The notes below the pieces were generated by a model that had not been told where the DNA came from, did not search any database, and saw only the letters and a list, made by a program, of their open reading frames with translations. Below, in pieces: positions 49,903 to 62,486 of a stretch of DNA of 64,000 nucleotides. The position numbers were made by a program, and so were the translations under genes. How positions within the stretch are numbered: the stretch's first letter is position 1; every line of letters starts with the position of its first letter. This DNA is from Sclerotinia nivalis (Eukaryota > Ascomycota > Leotiomycetes > Helotiales > Sclerotiniaceae): positions 6,262,001 through 6,326,000 of the forward strand of contig JAPEIS010000001.1 of assembly GCA_029531795.1 (NCBI GenBank), in the 5' to 3' direction.

Positions 49903-50965
49903 TGAGTTCTTAGGCAGAATAATTGATACTTGCCGAGCTAGCTCATTACACTCCCTATCGTTCCGGTGACTGATGATTCCAAGTCACATTTTTAAATATA
50001 TTTGGACATGTCTAAATAATCTACTTGCTATTATTGTTTCTCTGTTATCTTGTTTCTCATTGATCGTCGTTCTCATCAAGCATGACATCTTGCGATGTAC
50101 TCGGTAGGTACTTTGAGTTTGAACAGGCATCACATTTCCATATTTGAATTCCATCTAAACATCGGAGGAAGTTTCGAACTACTATCTACCATTCTGATGA
50201 AAATGGGTCGAATTTCTTATATCACGCTGGTTGCACCGGACGAGAAAATATACATTAACAAACTACTATTGGTGGAGAACTTCACGGCTTTTATGATCGG
50301 TGAAGTGTGCAAATTCGAGATAGGTAGATCATGTATGCATTGTTATCGTCCAATATACAATATAGAAAGTTCATGTCTTCAGAGTTGCGTTCAAGCAAAA
50401 AATATGAATAACTCTACTCTAATCCGGTCTGTTCTGTTCTGAGATAACACTCAATTCCCTATTCAACGTTCATCAGATATTCCCATCGTAAATATCTCAT
50501 TCTCTCTCATCTTCCTTCCATACTAAAAAATCTGGCTGTGTTATGTCTTTTGCATTCGATGCAGACTAAAGGAAATTCCACAACTTCAGATATCCGTCCA
50601 TGCAAATCGATAATTCATTTCATGGTACTCTTCCCTTCTCATGTATATCTAAATCTATTCATTCATCCATTTATATATTTGTATTTTATTCCAAGTCTAT
50701 TTATACTCTTTTCTATTGTATTGATACTGTAACAAGACAATGTGGAATATAACAATATAATGGGATTTGCGTCAATTCGTTGGTTAATATAGTTGTAAGG
50801 ATATTTATTTTTGGTTTTGATCTTGTGTGATTGTATGATCTTGTATTAGTATAGAGAGAATAAGAAGAGAAAACAACTAAAGAGAGAATCGTGTATATCA
50901 AAGTGAAGATATCGATTTCAGGTATATATGGTTTATATATGTTTGATAATGGATGCGGAATACTA

Positions 50966-50987
50966 AATATATATATATATATATATA
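50966..50987. repeat. (AT)n microsatellite
   Basis: About eleven AT dinucleotides. Confidence 0.9.
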
Positions 50988-53900
50988 CGTGATCTCATAG
51001 TATAAAATATTGATTTTAGATAAGATGATGATATATAGACTGGAGTATAGATATAGGAACAGGAATTGGAATAGAGATAAAATATCGATAAATATTTTCC
51101 GGAAATCCGGTAAAGCGTAGGGAGAAAGGAGGTAGTGAGATGGGAGGGATAGTCTTGTATATTATATATAGTGTAGTAGAGTATAGAATCTAATAAAAGA
51201 AAAGGAAATAGAAAGTAATGAATCCGAAGTAGAAGAGAAACTTTGAAAGAAGAATTAAAACTCTAGGGATTTGTTTGTTTATTTGTTTATTTTCTATTTA
51301 AAATTTAATCAAAAATGATCAAAAAAAAAAGAATATACTTCATGAAAGGATATGTATTTTTATACGAAGTCGTGGATGGAGTAGCTGTATAGATATATTT
51401 TGATATCTAGATATCCAGTGTGTGTGTATGTGTAAAATTTAATGTTGAGGGTTCGCGATTGTAGGGTGGATGGGTTAGTGGGTACGGGTAATGGTGTTGG
51501 GCATTGAGGATTGAGAATCGACTTCAGATTTCGGTCTTGGGTTATGGCGATTTGTATGAGTGCGTTGTTGTAATTATACGATGTGATTCGAGGATGTGTG
51601 GTATGATATGATTTGATTTGAACTGAAATAGCAAGATAGGTCGAAAGTCTATAAGAAAGAGATATAGGGAGTAAGATTGTAAGCGAGCTAATGTGTTGTA
51701 TTCCCTAGTTGAGAAGGTATATAGATGGCGTTGAAATACTGGAATATCGTGGGAGAAGCGAGCTTCTTTATTAGGATTTATTGACGGAGATACTTCTCCT
51801 CCTTATGATAAAAAGATCGTTAGAATTGGTGTGTAGCGTATTGATTTTTCAGTGTTTGATCGTTTTGAGATCGAGGGCTGGTGGTGTGGAAATATGATGT
51901 TGAGTTTGGCGGAATGAATGACTGGATGCGTTCGGTGCTGAGATATTGTGTAAGGGGAAAAAATGAATGTTTGTGATTGATTCTTTATGTGAATGACTGG
52001 TCGAATAACAGTGTTTTATTATGCTGTGTATTAATCCTCCAGTAACCAAGTAATATGAAAGTAAAGACGTGGAAAAAACGAATGGGACTCAGAATATCTT
52101 GACTGTCCGTGGTATATGAGATCATTTGCCTACTATACAATAATGGCATGACGGATTAACAAAATCATTACAAAGCGATATATGTTGGAAGTGTAGGAAG
52201 TAATTCAGATGCAATGTACTCCGGATTTTTGCGGTTCGGTTGATCATATCATGATTGCCAACTCGCACATAGCTAATACCCATATAGACTCTTCCAAAGC
52301 TTGCTTGTGTATTAGATTCCCGCAACACTTTGCTTCTCGACTTATAACCATGTTCATCCCTGTTATAAGATGTGATGAACTGGAGGAGGGACCTCGCACT
52401 CATTCATCCCTGCCGATGCCCGGAACAAACAGAACATACCAACCACCTTCAAAATCCTCTCCAAAACCAACCCCTAACAAATTTGCCATTTCTCACTTCC
52501 AAAAATGCGACTCATCTCGAGTTCATCCCTTCGCTTGTGTAATTTTTACATCTCCAAAATGAATGATGGCTCTCCAAGCATCTATAGTTGTAGTTGAATG
52601 TCGGGTGAACTTTCTTCCGATCAACATTCCCAAGCCCTATTTTGACCTAAGATAAGATTAAGCGAGGCTATGTACATATCTCACACATAATATGGAACAA
52701 ACCCGAATGGACCCGAATGGGGGCTTGAGTGGTGGTGGAAAAAAAATGATGGAAAGAGGGTCGAGGTTGGTGGTTTGGTTGTGGGGTGCTGGTGGTTGCC
52801 AGGGCGACTCGCTACCGCTTGTGGGAAGATGGATGTATGGATGGAATCTCACGGCGATGTCAACGATATAGTACTGGCAGGTCGAATCAATTTAATTGTG
52901 CGAGATTGTTTCTCGAATACAATGGATACGAAAAATATAAAAAGGGGGAAAGGGGTGGGAGGCATAAGCGAATACGATCCCGAGACCTCGGCAGAGGGAC
53001 TCGTGGCGTAATTTGGCGAAGAACAAATGAGATAAATAAATGCCTTTAATGGTTCTACAATGATTATCTTGTTGAAAGTTATGAGTAATCGCCATAAGTC
53101 CTGGAAAACACATCGTATTATCATTGCTCTACAATGGAGCCGACATCGCCTTGGTACCGAATGGGCATCATCTTGAAATGCCCATCGAATTACCATCTTC
53201 GTATCATCGAATCGCCATTTCTATTATCATAGCACACCCATCTTACTGGTTTGCTTATCATTCTTTAATGTCCATCCTCCTGTCATACCCCAGGTTCTAC
53301 CATGACTTCACTACCGCTATCCTGCTCCCCCTCCCATGTTTTGCCACCGTGCCTTAATTGCTTCCCACTGACTTCAAGGGGGCAAAAGGATGAGATACTT
53401 TGAAACATCGAGAGTCAAGAGGATGTGGAGCTGGCTGGGGGGAGGTTAGTCGACCCGATCTTACGAGTGGTTGTGTTGCCGAACTCTAGATGATGAGGTC
53501 CTTGGAAATTCGGATGTCTAAGTGAACGGTAATGAGGAGGTACTACCCCCATGCAATTAATTATTGATACCATTGGCGAAGCCTGTCAAAAAGGCGAAGG
53601 AGGATGTCTCAGACATGGATGACGAGTACCAAACGGGCGGATGATGTGTGTGCAATCTACATAGTGTCAGTTGCGTTTATTTCCTTGTGGAATTTACGGG
53701 CGAGGTCAAATCAATCAGATGATTGTTGTTAGTCGATTTTTTCATTGTTGAGTATCGAATTCGAGAAACAAAATTAATCGTATATTCCAACGTTCCTTGT
53801 CGATGTTGGTAGTCCGAATTGGCAGGGATTCGTGGGAAGAAGAAATGAATGTAAAGTGTCGGGTAGACCCCATTGGAACACTGAGACGATAATGTATTGT

Positions 53901-56900
53901 GGTAATATTCGTTATTTGCAGCTAGTACACCGCTAATTGAAAAAGGTGAGGGGTCACCTTTGAAAAATTAAAGAATTGGGGAAGAAATCTATACGAGGAT
54001 GGTGCTTCCTAATCGATACAGCATACAGCATAACTCCGGAGTTTGGAATTTTTAACAAGAATTCAAGGTGGTTTATAATGCCTTATACAGAGCGGTATTT
54101 TTATACAATATAAGACATTTTATATAGATCTTGCCAATCAGAGTGCAAAGGTCAGGTCAAATGAGCTCTCATGATGGAGCGGAAGACGGCTGCTTCGAAT
54201 AAAAAGAAATTCCCGCCGAACGGAATTTTTGCCCTCCAGGGCTGTAAGGTTCTGCTATTCTAAATTCTCTTGTATGTTTCTTCGTCTTGGTAGAATCTCT
54301 TTCAATAACGGGTTGGACTTTCTATCTTGAATGGAGATGTTTTGAAGAAGTAAATGGCGAATTGCTGTGTAACTGAGGAAGCTGCGAGTGTGGTTAGAAA
54401 AATTGAGGTGTAAGTAGTGTGCCTCAAGACCCAAGATCATGTCAAAAACAACAAGAAAGGGCTAGTTATGGGTTACATGTAATATTTCGCTGGTGTATAT
54501 ATTAGAGATCTGCACATCGTTACCTAGTTATATCAAACACGCAAGTGTAATTGGCTATCCCAGCCGAACGTAGTAGTAGTAAAGATGAAGGACGAGCGTA
54601 CCCGGTGCTCAAATTATATACGTTGGATGCATTTCGGACTGTCATGTATTTATTCCCACGCTTGTCATGTCATCAGTAGTAGTGCACATGGATGGAGTTT
54701 GATCTACTGAGATTGAAACTTCCATGAATATGTCAGCCACCATCGTGGAAAAGCGACTTTTTTTCTGAGCTATCAAAGAGAATATAGTCAACTTGTCAAT
54801 TTAGCCAGATACACACAACCGTACTACACGTAAAAGTCACTTTCGCTCCATGTACTGTTTCGTTGTCAACCTCCATTTGTAAATTTTGAATGTGTAGATT
54901 TGAAGTATAGGCTTATGCATGGCTTGGCACAGAGACTCTGAACTTTGGTAAATTAATATTAACGCATCCAATTTCATCTTTTGCTATTGCTCGGCATATT
55001 TAATCGAAGGGGAAGGTATTTTTGAGCGTGACTCATGAATAAAAACACTAAAAGCTTAGTTTAGCGGCCAGTGGTGGTTTTGGCGAAGAACCCACAAATT
55101 TGGTTAAAAGTCCTTTAATTCACCGGAATTAGGGCTAAGGGTTAGGGCTTTCTTAGTCTGCCTCTTGTTTGGAATACATTCATGTGCCTAGAAAATTCGA
55201 AGGAGTATGAAGGTAACAGTAAACTAATAATTTTGTTTTCATTTGTCTCATCGCTGATTTCATATTCTAGAGGTCAATGCATCCGTTTGCGTAATTTGAA
55301 TGGCCAGTCGTATCGTTAATCACAGTGTAAAGCAGCGTACGATCAAAGGACACATAGTCGGTGATAAACTAGTGTCTTCTTAATGTTCATAAATGTCAGT
55401 TTCTATCGATTCTGATTGTGTCATGTAGATCTCGTCAAGTTCAGAGGAGTAACCGAAAGTGGGGTCCTCGGCATTTGCTTCTCCTTTTTTTCTCCCATGC
55501 CGCACAAAGTATATGCCAAGTGATGATTACTATGAGCTTGAAAATACATACACAACTAGTTATGCTAACTATCAAATAGAGTTTTAATATTATAATGAAG
55601 TTTATCTAGTAAATGTTCCCTACTATAGGTTCTCTATATCAAAGTGTCCAGATTTTTTAATTAGTATATTAAATGAATAGCCCTGATACACTAAATAAGT
55701 GCCTGATTAAATCCACAATTCCATAGGGCAGCAAAGTGACAGTATCTCACTTTCTTTCAAAAAAATTCAGCCAATCCCTGTCTTTCGTGCAATGACCTGG
55801 GAAGTTTTTCATTTACAGCTCATAAACACATTGAAACCATGCTGTACATTTTATCCAGCTACTCTATATTCTCGGAAAGTGACTATTAAGAGAGTTATCG
55901 GTATCATATAAAAATGATTCCCGTTCTCCAAAGTCCCATCTAAATCGGCCCTAAGTAATTAGCAGCTGCCACTAAGCGAGACGATTATAGATTAAAAGCT
56001 TATTCAGACAACTTGTCGTTCTTTGGTATATAAGATTGAAGAACTAAAGTTTTAGTTTCAAATGCCGAAACAAACTCAACAGACCTATGACGTCATTAAA
56101 TTTACGGCAAAAGTTGTCTGGAAAACATGGTTCTAATGCGGTCGTCTGTTGTTCACATTTTCCCAGACCTCGGAGGAACGGCGTCAATGAAGATTCGATG
56201 GGAGGACTAAAACTTAAAAGGGTCTAGAGGCCAAAATCATTAGCTCCTTTGGTGTAGTGAAGAGGTTCGGATAAGACATGAACCCTTTCCACCTTCTATA
56301 GGCGTGGGACGGAATCCCCCATCACACTAAAGAAATGTGAAAGAAGACCGGAACTCAAGTACCGAAATTACCTGGCTCCTACTATGATTCTTGATATATA
56401 CATTATAAACAATGAAACCTATAACTTACAAGATGTTCAAAATCATATTCAACTGAGAGGTTATAAACATATTATAAACATGTCCGTGTACCTTCGACGA
56501 AGGCAAACACTCCAGTGCGAATTAGAATCCTCTCAACCATCTGAGGGGTTGTAGAGGCGGGGTAAGTTGTCTTGGACGACGAGTATTACACCCACAACTG
56601 GGTTTAGCGTTGAGTAGGTCGTTCGGCCTTTGCAATTTTGTTAGTAAGGCGATCTGAAGCGACTGCTTTTCGATGCATCGAGTACCCAATCGTAATATTA
56701 AATTACTGTTCAACGCCGGCGCCTAAGCGGCCATTCCTACACATCGATAGATGTATTTTCTCTATTTCTAACCCGTATCTAGCTAATACGCATCTCAATA
56801 CTATGTGATGCGTTCTAAGTTCCCTTAGACATTATAGTCATCCACTGGTTTGAACCTCTTTACCGTAATCGTACTGATGCAAAATAATGTGTTTTAGCTG

Positions 56901-56931
56901 ATTTTGGGAGGCAAAATTCATTAAGATTGTC

Positions 56932-56940
56932 TATAAAAAG
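56932..56940 (+). promoter_or_regulatory. TATA box of the gene at 57498
   Basis: TATAAAAAG is followed after about 25-30 bp by a strongly pyrimidine-rich stretch (TTACTTCTCCTTCCTTTC), the classic core promoter layout of highly expressed fungal genes. Transcription probably starts near 56970. A GTAAGT donor at 57097-57102 suggests a leader intron of roughly 350 bp ending before 57498. Confidence 0.65.
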
Positions 56941-57497
56941 CGCCTCGCAAGCCCTCACTCTTACTTCTCCTTCCTTTCTTCGCCCACCTACAGATAATTG
57001 AACTTTCTACTTGATTTCATCAAGTATTACATTTTATCAAATTTTTTATTACATTTCAACGTCTAATCAATTCAAAGGACATCTTGTCCAATCAATGTAA
57101 GTACCTCTTCCATTTGTAACTATCTTTTCTTAGAATACAATTTTATATGGCATCATCGAGTCCTTGTAGTATTTGGGATGTTTAAATCATCTGGGACCTT
57201 TGAATCCTTTGAAACACTCGAATCACTCTCAAAGGTTAAAAGCCTTTCTAACATTGAAAGATCTCAAATCATTCCGCGATTCCGGGGTATCCAATATCCC
57301 GGACTGGCAGACTCGATGTGAACTTTGAATGTTTGAGTATGATTCGATGTTTTAAATGGGTTGAATGTTCCAAATGGATTCAAGAATTGAAGAGCTCCGT
57401 AAGAGAGCTTCGTTTCCGTTCAACAAGTAAGCTGACAATTACTGTAATATATAGTCTTACACCAAGGATCAATCGTAAAGAGTTGAATTTAGCGAAA

Positions 57498-58394
57498 ATG
57501 GCTACCAATTCGTCTGCCTCCGGTGCGGCCTATGATGCAGCCGAGACCATGGTCACATTAAACCCCCGCTCATCAGATAGTAGCGGCGGGTCTGACCGCC
57601 ATTGCAAGGTTGTCTCCGAATGTGATATGTGTGCTCAATATTTGGAGCATGTCACGGTAAATGGAGGTGAACCTCTTGATGAGGATGGTCTTGCCGGCGC
57701 CAAAATTTTGGCGAGCATGATGCAAGATAGGTCCGGGGAAACGACTTGCCAAGACGATACGGACGAGTATGCCACAGAGTATGCTCTTGATGGAGAAGAC
57801 AGATTGTAAGTTATATGTTTCCTTAGTGCAAATTGTTCAATATTAGTCCAGGGTAGATCTGAGCTTCTAATATCTGAAAACACTTTGATATTGGAAGTGA
57901 ATTCAACATTTTAGATGATTCGGATATTTTTATTTGTGTGAATAATTCAAAGTATTTGAATGTTCCAAACAATTTTAATGTTCAAAGGTCTCATATTGTT
58001 GGACTGCAATCCGGGCTATTGGCCAAACTATTATGGTGCCGCGCCACTACTAACATGTCGCAGGCACGGCTCTATGTTTGAGCGTCTCGAATCTGGCGGA
58101 GAGGCGCGTCGTAGAATGGCACCTCCTCAGCCAAGCCACCAGAGAAAGTTTGGCGCCGGTGCTGCCCGAAAGAGGAAGGCAGGAGAGCAAGGAGAAAGTT
58201 CCGCCCAGGGCTTCAGGAGAGGCCAAGCAAAGAGAGCCACTGGGGCAGGAGCTACTGGTGTTAATATAACACCCAAACCTGCTTTGTCGCCGGAGGAAAG
58301 GAAGAGGGCTATGGAGAAGAAGAAGGAAGCTCTGAGGGCTGAGAATCAGCGGGTAAAGGAGGAGATGTTTCCTCGGTTAAAAAAAAAACGATAG
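57498..58394 (+). CDS. Unknown basic protein (212 aa), two exons
   Basis: Exons 57498-57805 and 58064-58394 are separated by a 258-bp intron with a GTAAGT donor, a perfect ACTAACA branch site near 58050 and a CAG acceptor. The start is the ATG in GCGAAAATG. Residues 1-103 are acidic and Ser/Thr/Asp-rich with four cysteines (ECDMC among them). The second half is strongly basic (HQRKFGAGAARKRKAGEQ) and ends in a charged helix (SPEERKRAMEKKKEALRAE to KKKR), suitable for nucleic-acid binding and nuclear targeting. No known domain is recognised. The strong TATA promoter and probable leader intron suggest robust or inducible expression. It may be lineage-specific. Confidence 0.7.
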
Positions 58395-58908
58395 AGGAGA
58401 ACCTGCTGTTGCGTTGGATCAGATGGGTTACCCAACGAAAGATTCTGGCTGCCCTCGTGTGTTGATGGGAAGGTACAACTGAATGTTGTGTCCTCTTTTT
58501 TTTTTTTTTACCAAAAAAATAGTTTGACTTGTGTGAAAGGTTGCTGCAACCAAATCAGTCTTGTGAAATTGTTTGTGAATGTCTGACTCTATTATGAATG
58601 ATGAAAAGTGTATTGTGCATCTAATTACCTTCTACTTATCACTTCAATAGGTTGTCACAGGGCCATAGATATGACTCCTCTGCCCACTTCTGAATGTACG
58701 ATTCTGTTACTAATAACTAAAAGGAAGTTCAAGATCTTATTATTCTTATTCCTTGGATATAATCATACAACTACCCTTTCTTTAATCTTTCAAGGTAATT
58801 ATCGAGTATTAATACTTCAAACCTTTTTTTATTGGAAGCTCTTTAGACAGTTACAGTGATTTCGTCAGTCATAGTCCACATTACCAGATCAACCTTCTTC
58901 TGGATATG

Positions 58909-58946
<38 letters not shown>

Positions 58947-59012
58947 AAATTAACGTCTGCACTGAGTCTAAGACTATCTAAGACGGCTAGAGGCTCTTAC
59001 GAACCCCTAACA
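58909..59012 (-). mobile_element. Short interspersed repeat copy with (AATC)n tail, left copy
   Basis: Read on the minus strand, a body of about 66 bp ends in AGACGTTAATTTAATC followed by about nine AATC units. The body contains TAGATAGTCTTAGACTCAGT, also present in the right copy at 61201-61297 in opposite orientation. A body plus a simple-sequence 3' tail is typical of SINE/LINE-type insertions. Confidence 0.55.
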
Positions 59013-60568
59013 GATAACATAATAAAGGTAAGCTGGCTTATGGGCCTGGCTAAATACATAATTTAAATGATTGAGATAAACTCAATCTTTTGAGTTGAAT
59101 GGAGGAAGTGAAAATTAATCCTAAGGAATAATCCCGCCCTACAAACGCTTTCTGGATATGTTGAAGCCTGCATTCGATGGAAGCTTTCTGCTGTATTATA
59201 TGTATTATGGCATTACCCAGAACTAAAGATAGGTGTTTGGCCGACTTCTAACGCTGCGTAATCTTACCTGTGCCATTTTTAGGATATCCTTGAGATCAGA
59301 TAAATCGCATTCAAGCACAATAATTCATTTACTGTGTAATTACTCCCACAATCTAGACACAAAGAGAAGATAAGTATCGTTCTTTCCTGATCTACCAACC
59401 AAGTCCTCGAAACATATGACATCGCACAGCCAACGCCCATCTAACCAGTTATTAATCATTTGAAGGAAAAATTAGAATTTTCATTTCATGAGGATGACCA
59501 TGTACTATCTTTTGAACACCCCCGACAATCTTGAGCGATTTGCTTTTGTGAAAGAGCTACTAGATAGTTTTTATTATGACTTTTACTAATTACCTACGCT
59601 AAGATTTATTAGCCGACTACTTAGGTGTCGGTCTTTGAAGAAGAGGGGGATTAGAGGGTGGGGGGTTACATGGGTATATACTCCTCGAGGATAGTCCTTC
59701 CCTTGATGCGACATTTAATTGGGAATAATCGCGTGATATGTTATTGTACTAGATTGGAGTCCAGAGTTGGCTAGGTAGATCAAATGGAGGAGTATGCTTG
59801 GATTTTGAGTCATGGAGATTGAGGGGATTTTTTTGGGGGTGATGAGATGGGGTTTATCGAGATTCCGTTATATTTGTTGGAAGTGGAAGAGTGCATATAT
59901 TATCAAATGTAGCCAATATTCTATAGTACAGCTTTAGGAGATGAAGTAGCTAACGGATAACTTTGTACTAATGTATATCAAGTGTTCTAACAATATTATT
60001 TACTGTTGTGTGGCCGGCATCAAGAGAGGCGCTTGTAAAGCAATTTCTAGGAGCAGTGAAGGATGCTAGTAACTTTGACCAACTTCATCATCGCGTTGGA
60101 TTTTATTGGATGTTAATAGTCATTAAGTCATTGCTAGATAGCACGACTTCAGGAAATACGACATATTATTTGCATAGGATATGAATTATACCAATCATAG
60201 GAGGGCGAAGACTCAACACCTGTACATGGTGCCCTCTACGAACCTCCAGCTCTCTATTGAGAGTCTGTAGAGTTAAGATTGAGTTATTTGATGGAATCGG
60301 ATACATTGGAAGAGAGAGAGAGGATTTCCCGATTACGATATTTACGATGAAGGGATTATTACGATTTTACAGTATCAATATCTTCGAAAGGATGAACGAA
60401 CATCAACCCAAAATACAGACGATGACTACAAAAGCCCTGGTTAGATTCAACATCTGTTATCGACTATTATCTCAATACGAGGTATAATACACTTAGTAAA
60501 TCCTTTTTATTCCAGAAGGATCTTTTCGATACAGAATTTGTTATTGTTTTATTTGTATTTTATACCTT

Positions 60569-60592
60569 TTTTCGATAATCGATTATCGAAAA
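60569..60592. repeat. 24-bp perfect palindrome
   Basis: Perfect inverted repeat centred between 60580 and 60581, core TCGATAATCGATTATCGA flanked by TTT and AAA. It could extrude as a cruciform or be a binding site. Confidence 0.85.
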
Positions 60593-61200
60593 TATATTCA
60601 TTTTAACATTACGATTATCACGAAACAAAGAATACTATCATCTATCAATTAATGCTATACTTTGGGCATCGATACGATATTACGCCTTTTCTTCGATTTT
60701 ACGAAAATATTTTTTGTGTATACGTGGGTAGGGTTAGGGCCACATTCCATTATCATTACATTCAAACGACCGATATTCTATTCGGCAGTTTCGATTATTT
60801 ATATTCAAACAAAACTGGAGATCATCACATCTAGGAAAACATACAAAGGAGTTAATGAATAAGTTCGAGCTGAAGAGAATAGTACCTTCCAATTGCTTTT
60901 CACTAGTATAAAAACCCTTTTGCTATACTGGAGGTAATCTTAACGGAGATGACTCTTGACCTTTGTGGGAAGTGGATATCGGAATAACAGATTGGATCGA
61001 AGAAGAAGATTATATCAATAGAATACTTTAATTAGCAAAGGATAGAAAAAAAGTAAAAAAGGAAAGATCTTAGAGAATAAAGATATCAGGCTTTGTTCTC
61101 CAATATTAATTTTCACTTACCCTCAATCAACATTTCAAAAATTGAAAAGAAACCCAAACTATACAAACTATATACTAGCTAGCATACAACTCCCCATAGC

Positions 61201-61264
61201 ATCAACTAGGAGCTCATAGAGCCCCTAGCCGTCCTAGATAGTCTTAGACTCAGTGTGGACGTTA

Positions 61265-61296
<32 letters not shown>

Positions 61297-61297
61297 C
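61201..61297 (+). mobile_element. Short interspersed repeat copy with (AATC)n tail, right copy
   Basis: Body 61201-61264 carries CCTAGCCGTCCTAGATAGTC and CTTAGACTCAGTGTGGACG and runs into seven or eight AATC units. It is the inverted counterpart of the left copy at 58909-59012, with a 21-bp identical core and about 80 bp of recognisable similarity. The tail ends 22 bp before the stop codon of the deoxyhypusine synthase gene, so this copy lies within that gene's 3' region. Confidence 0.55.
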
Positions 61298-61318
61298 CAA
61301 TCATATTTTATTCTATGT

Positions 61319-62486
61319 TTAATTTTCCGAAGATTTCTGAGCTGCTTCAGATCCACTATTCTCTTGATCTTTTGCAAATGTGCCTGCCACTATCAATGGG
61401 AAACAAGCAGTTGCCTCGACATACACCTTAACACTATCAGCTCCAACCTTAATTTTCCCCCAACTAACTGCCTCATCTGGTCTTGCTCCCGCATCACTTC
61501 CATCAAACTCTTGTGCAGTATTAATATACACCGCGCTCTCAGCTCCATTTCTCATGAGACATGCATTCGCAATGTGATGTTTGACTACACCTCCACCTAA
61601 GATAATCATTCCTGCTCGTTTGGCTCGCACAGCTAAAGTGTTTATCTTGCGGATATCTTCAACGAGGTCCACACGGAGTTGAGCCGGGGAAGATTTGAAG
61701 GTGTGGAAATAAAGCATATCGCCTAGGGATCCGTCGGTAAGAGCTGGGCAGAAAATAGGGATGTCATTTTTGTAGGCCCAATAAAGTAAGGATTCTTCAT
61801 TATTAATTTCTTTACCCAATCTCCGGATAATCTTGCTGGGAGTCCAGTGGATGTGATTATCGGTGTCGGGATCTTTCTTTGATTCTTCCTGTTCGGTAAG
61901 CATGGTATCGAGAATAGGCATCACCCAGTCTTCGAATGCGCAATAGTTGTTATTGGGGACAATAAGGTTTCCGATACGGTTTTGACCTTTGGCGCGTAGA
62001 TCGGCCCCAGGAGTAGAAAATGAACCCATGTAGGTGGGACCAAGGCATTTGATAACGTCTTCTTCAACGCCGCCGGCAGTTGTGACGATTGCGGAAATGT
62101 GGCGGTGTTGAGCGAGGTAGCGGAGAGTACCGCGGAGTCCACTGGAAATTAAATTGGAAGTATATCCAAGAAAAATGGTGGTACGATCTGAAGTTTCCGG
62201 ATCACGCCATGCACGCTGGGAATGTTAGTTTCGTGTTGTTGATCATAGAGGGATTTCGTACCATGTCATTGATTATTCGAACAGCTTCACCAATGGAACT
62301 TGCTTGAAATCCCATGTTGTTCATACCACTTAAAAGATCGTCAACGGTTATAGGACGACCAGCGAACTTGTTGAAGTCGAGTTCTTCGACTTTTTGTGCA
62401 TCGACAGGCATTTCGTTTGAGGGGACTAGAACTGCATCCATGACGGAGGATGGAGGTGCTCCATTTTGATTGGATGTTGACGCCAT
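61319..62486 (-). CDS. DYS1: Deoxyhypusine synthase
   Basis: Cytosolic NAD-dependent enzyme that transfers the aminobutyl group of spermidine to a lysine of eIF5A, the first step of hypusine formation and essential for translation. Exons (minus) 62486-62262 and 62215-61319, with a 46-bp intron, encode 373 aa, the family's usual length. Visible family blocks include [16 protein letters not shown] and [17 protein letters not shown] (NAD site), then [17 protein letters not shown] and [20 protein letters not shown]. The substrate region is [19 protein letters not shown], with catalytic Lys329. The start ATG (62486) follows TAAAATGG-like context. The gene is complete and intact. A tailed repeat sits directly in its 3' region. 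Confidence 0.97.

Larger units (their letters stand above)
45652..57497. other. Gene desert of about 11.8 kb
   Basis: No convincing gene. The first 500 bp are presumably the RRM/R3H gene's upstream region. Many short ORFs of 60-115 codons exist; most rely on non-ATG starts and none has domain-like composition. One 115-codon ORF at 50095-50442 has a true ATG but no features. Notable items are a GC-rich hairpin (49870-49902), (AT)n repeats (50966-50987), and telomere-like TTAGGG-type bases near 55128-55148. The leader and TATA box of the next gene lie at 56930-57100. Confidence 0.55.
58395..61318. other. Intergenic region with inverted tailed repeats
   Basis: No gene could be supported. It holds the inverted repeat pair at 58909-59012 and 61201-61297 and a 24-bp perfect palindrome at 60569-60592. 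Between the repeats, short ORFs on the plus strand are AT-rich and unlike real protein. Confidence 0.6.

Noticed and set aside
50095..50442. 115-codon ORF with a true ATG in the gene desert
   Set aside because: No recognisable features, signal peptide or flanking splice sites; this length is expected by chance over 11 kb.
55128..55148. Interstitial telomere-like sequence (TTAGGGCTAAGGGTTAGGG)
   Set aside because: Only about two imperfect TTAGGG units, too short to argue for a telomere fusion.
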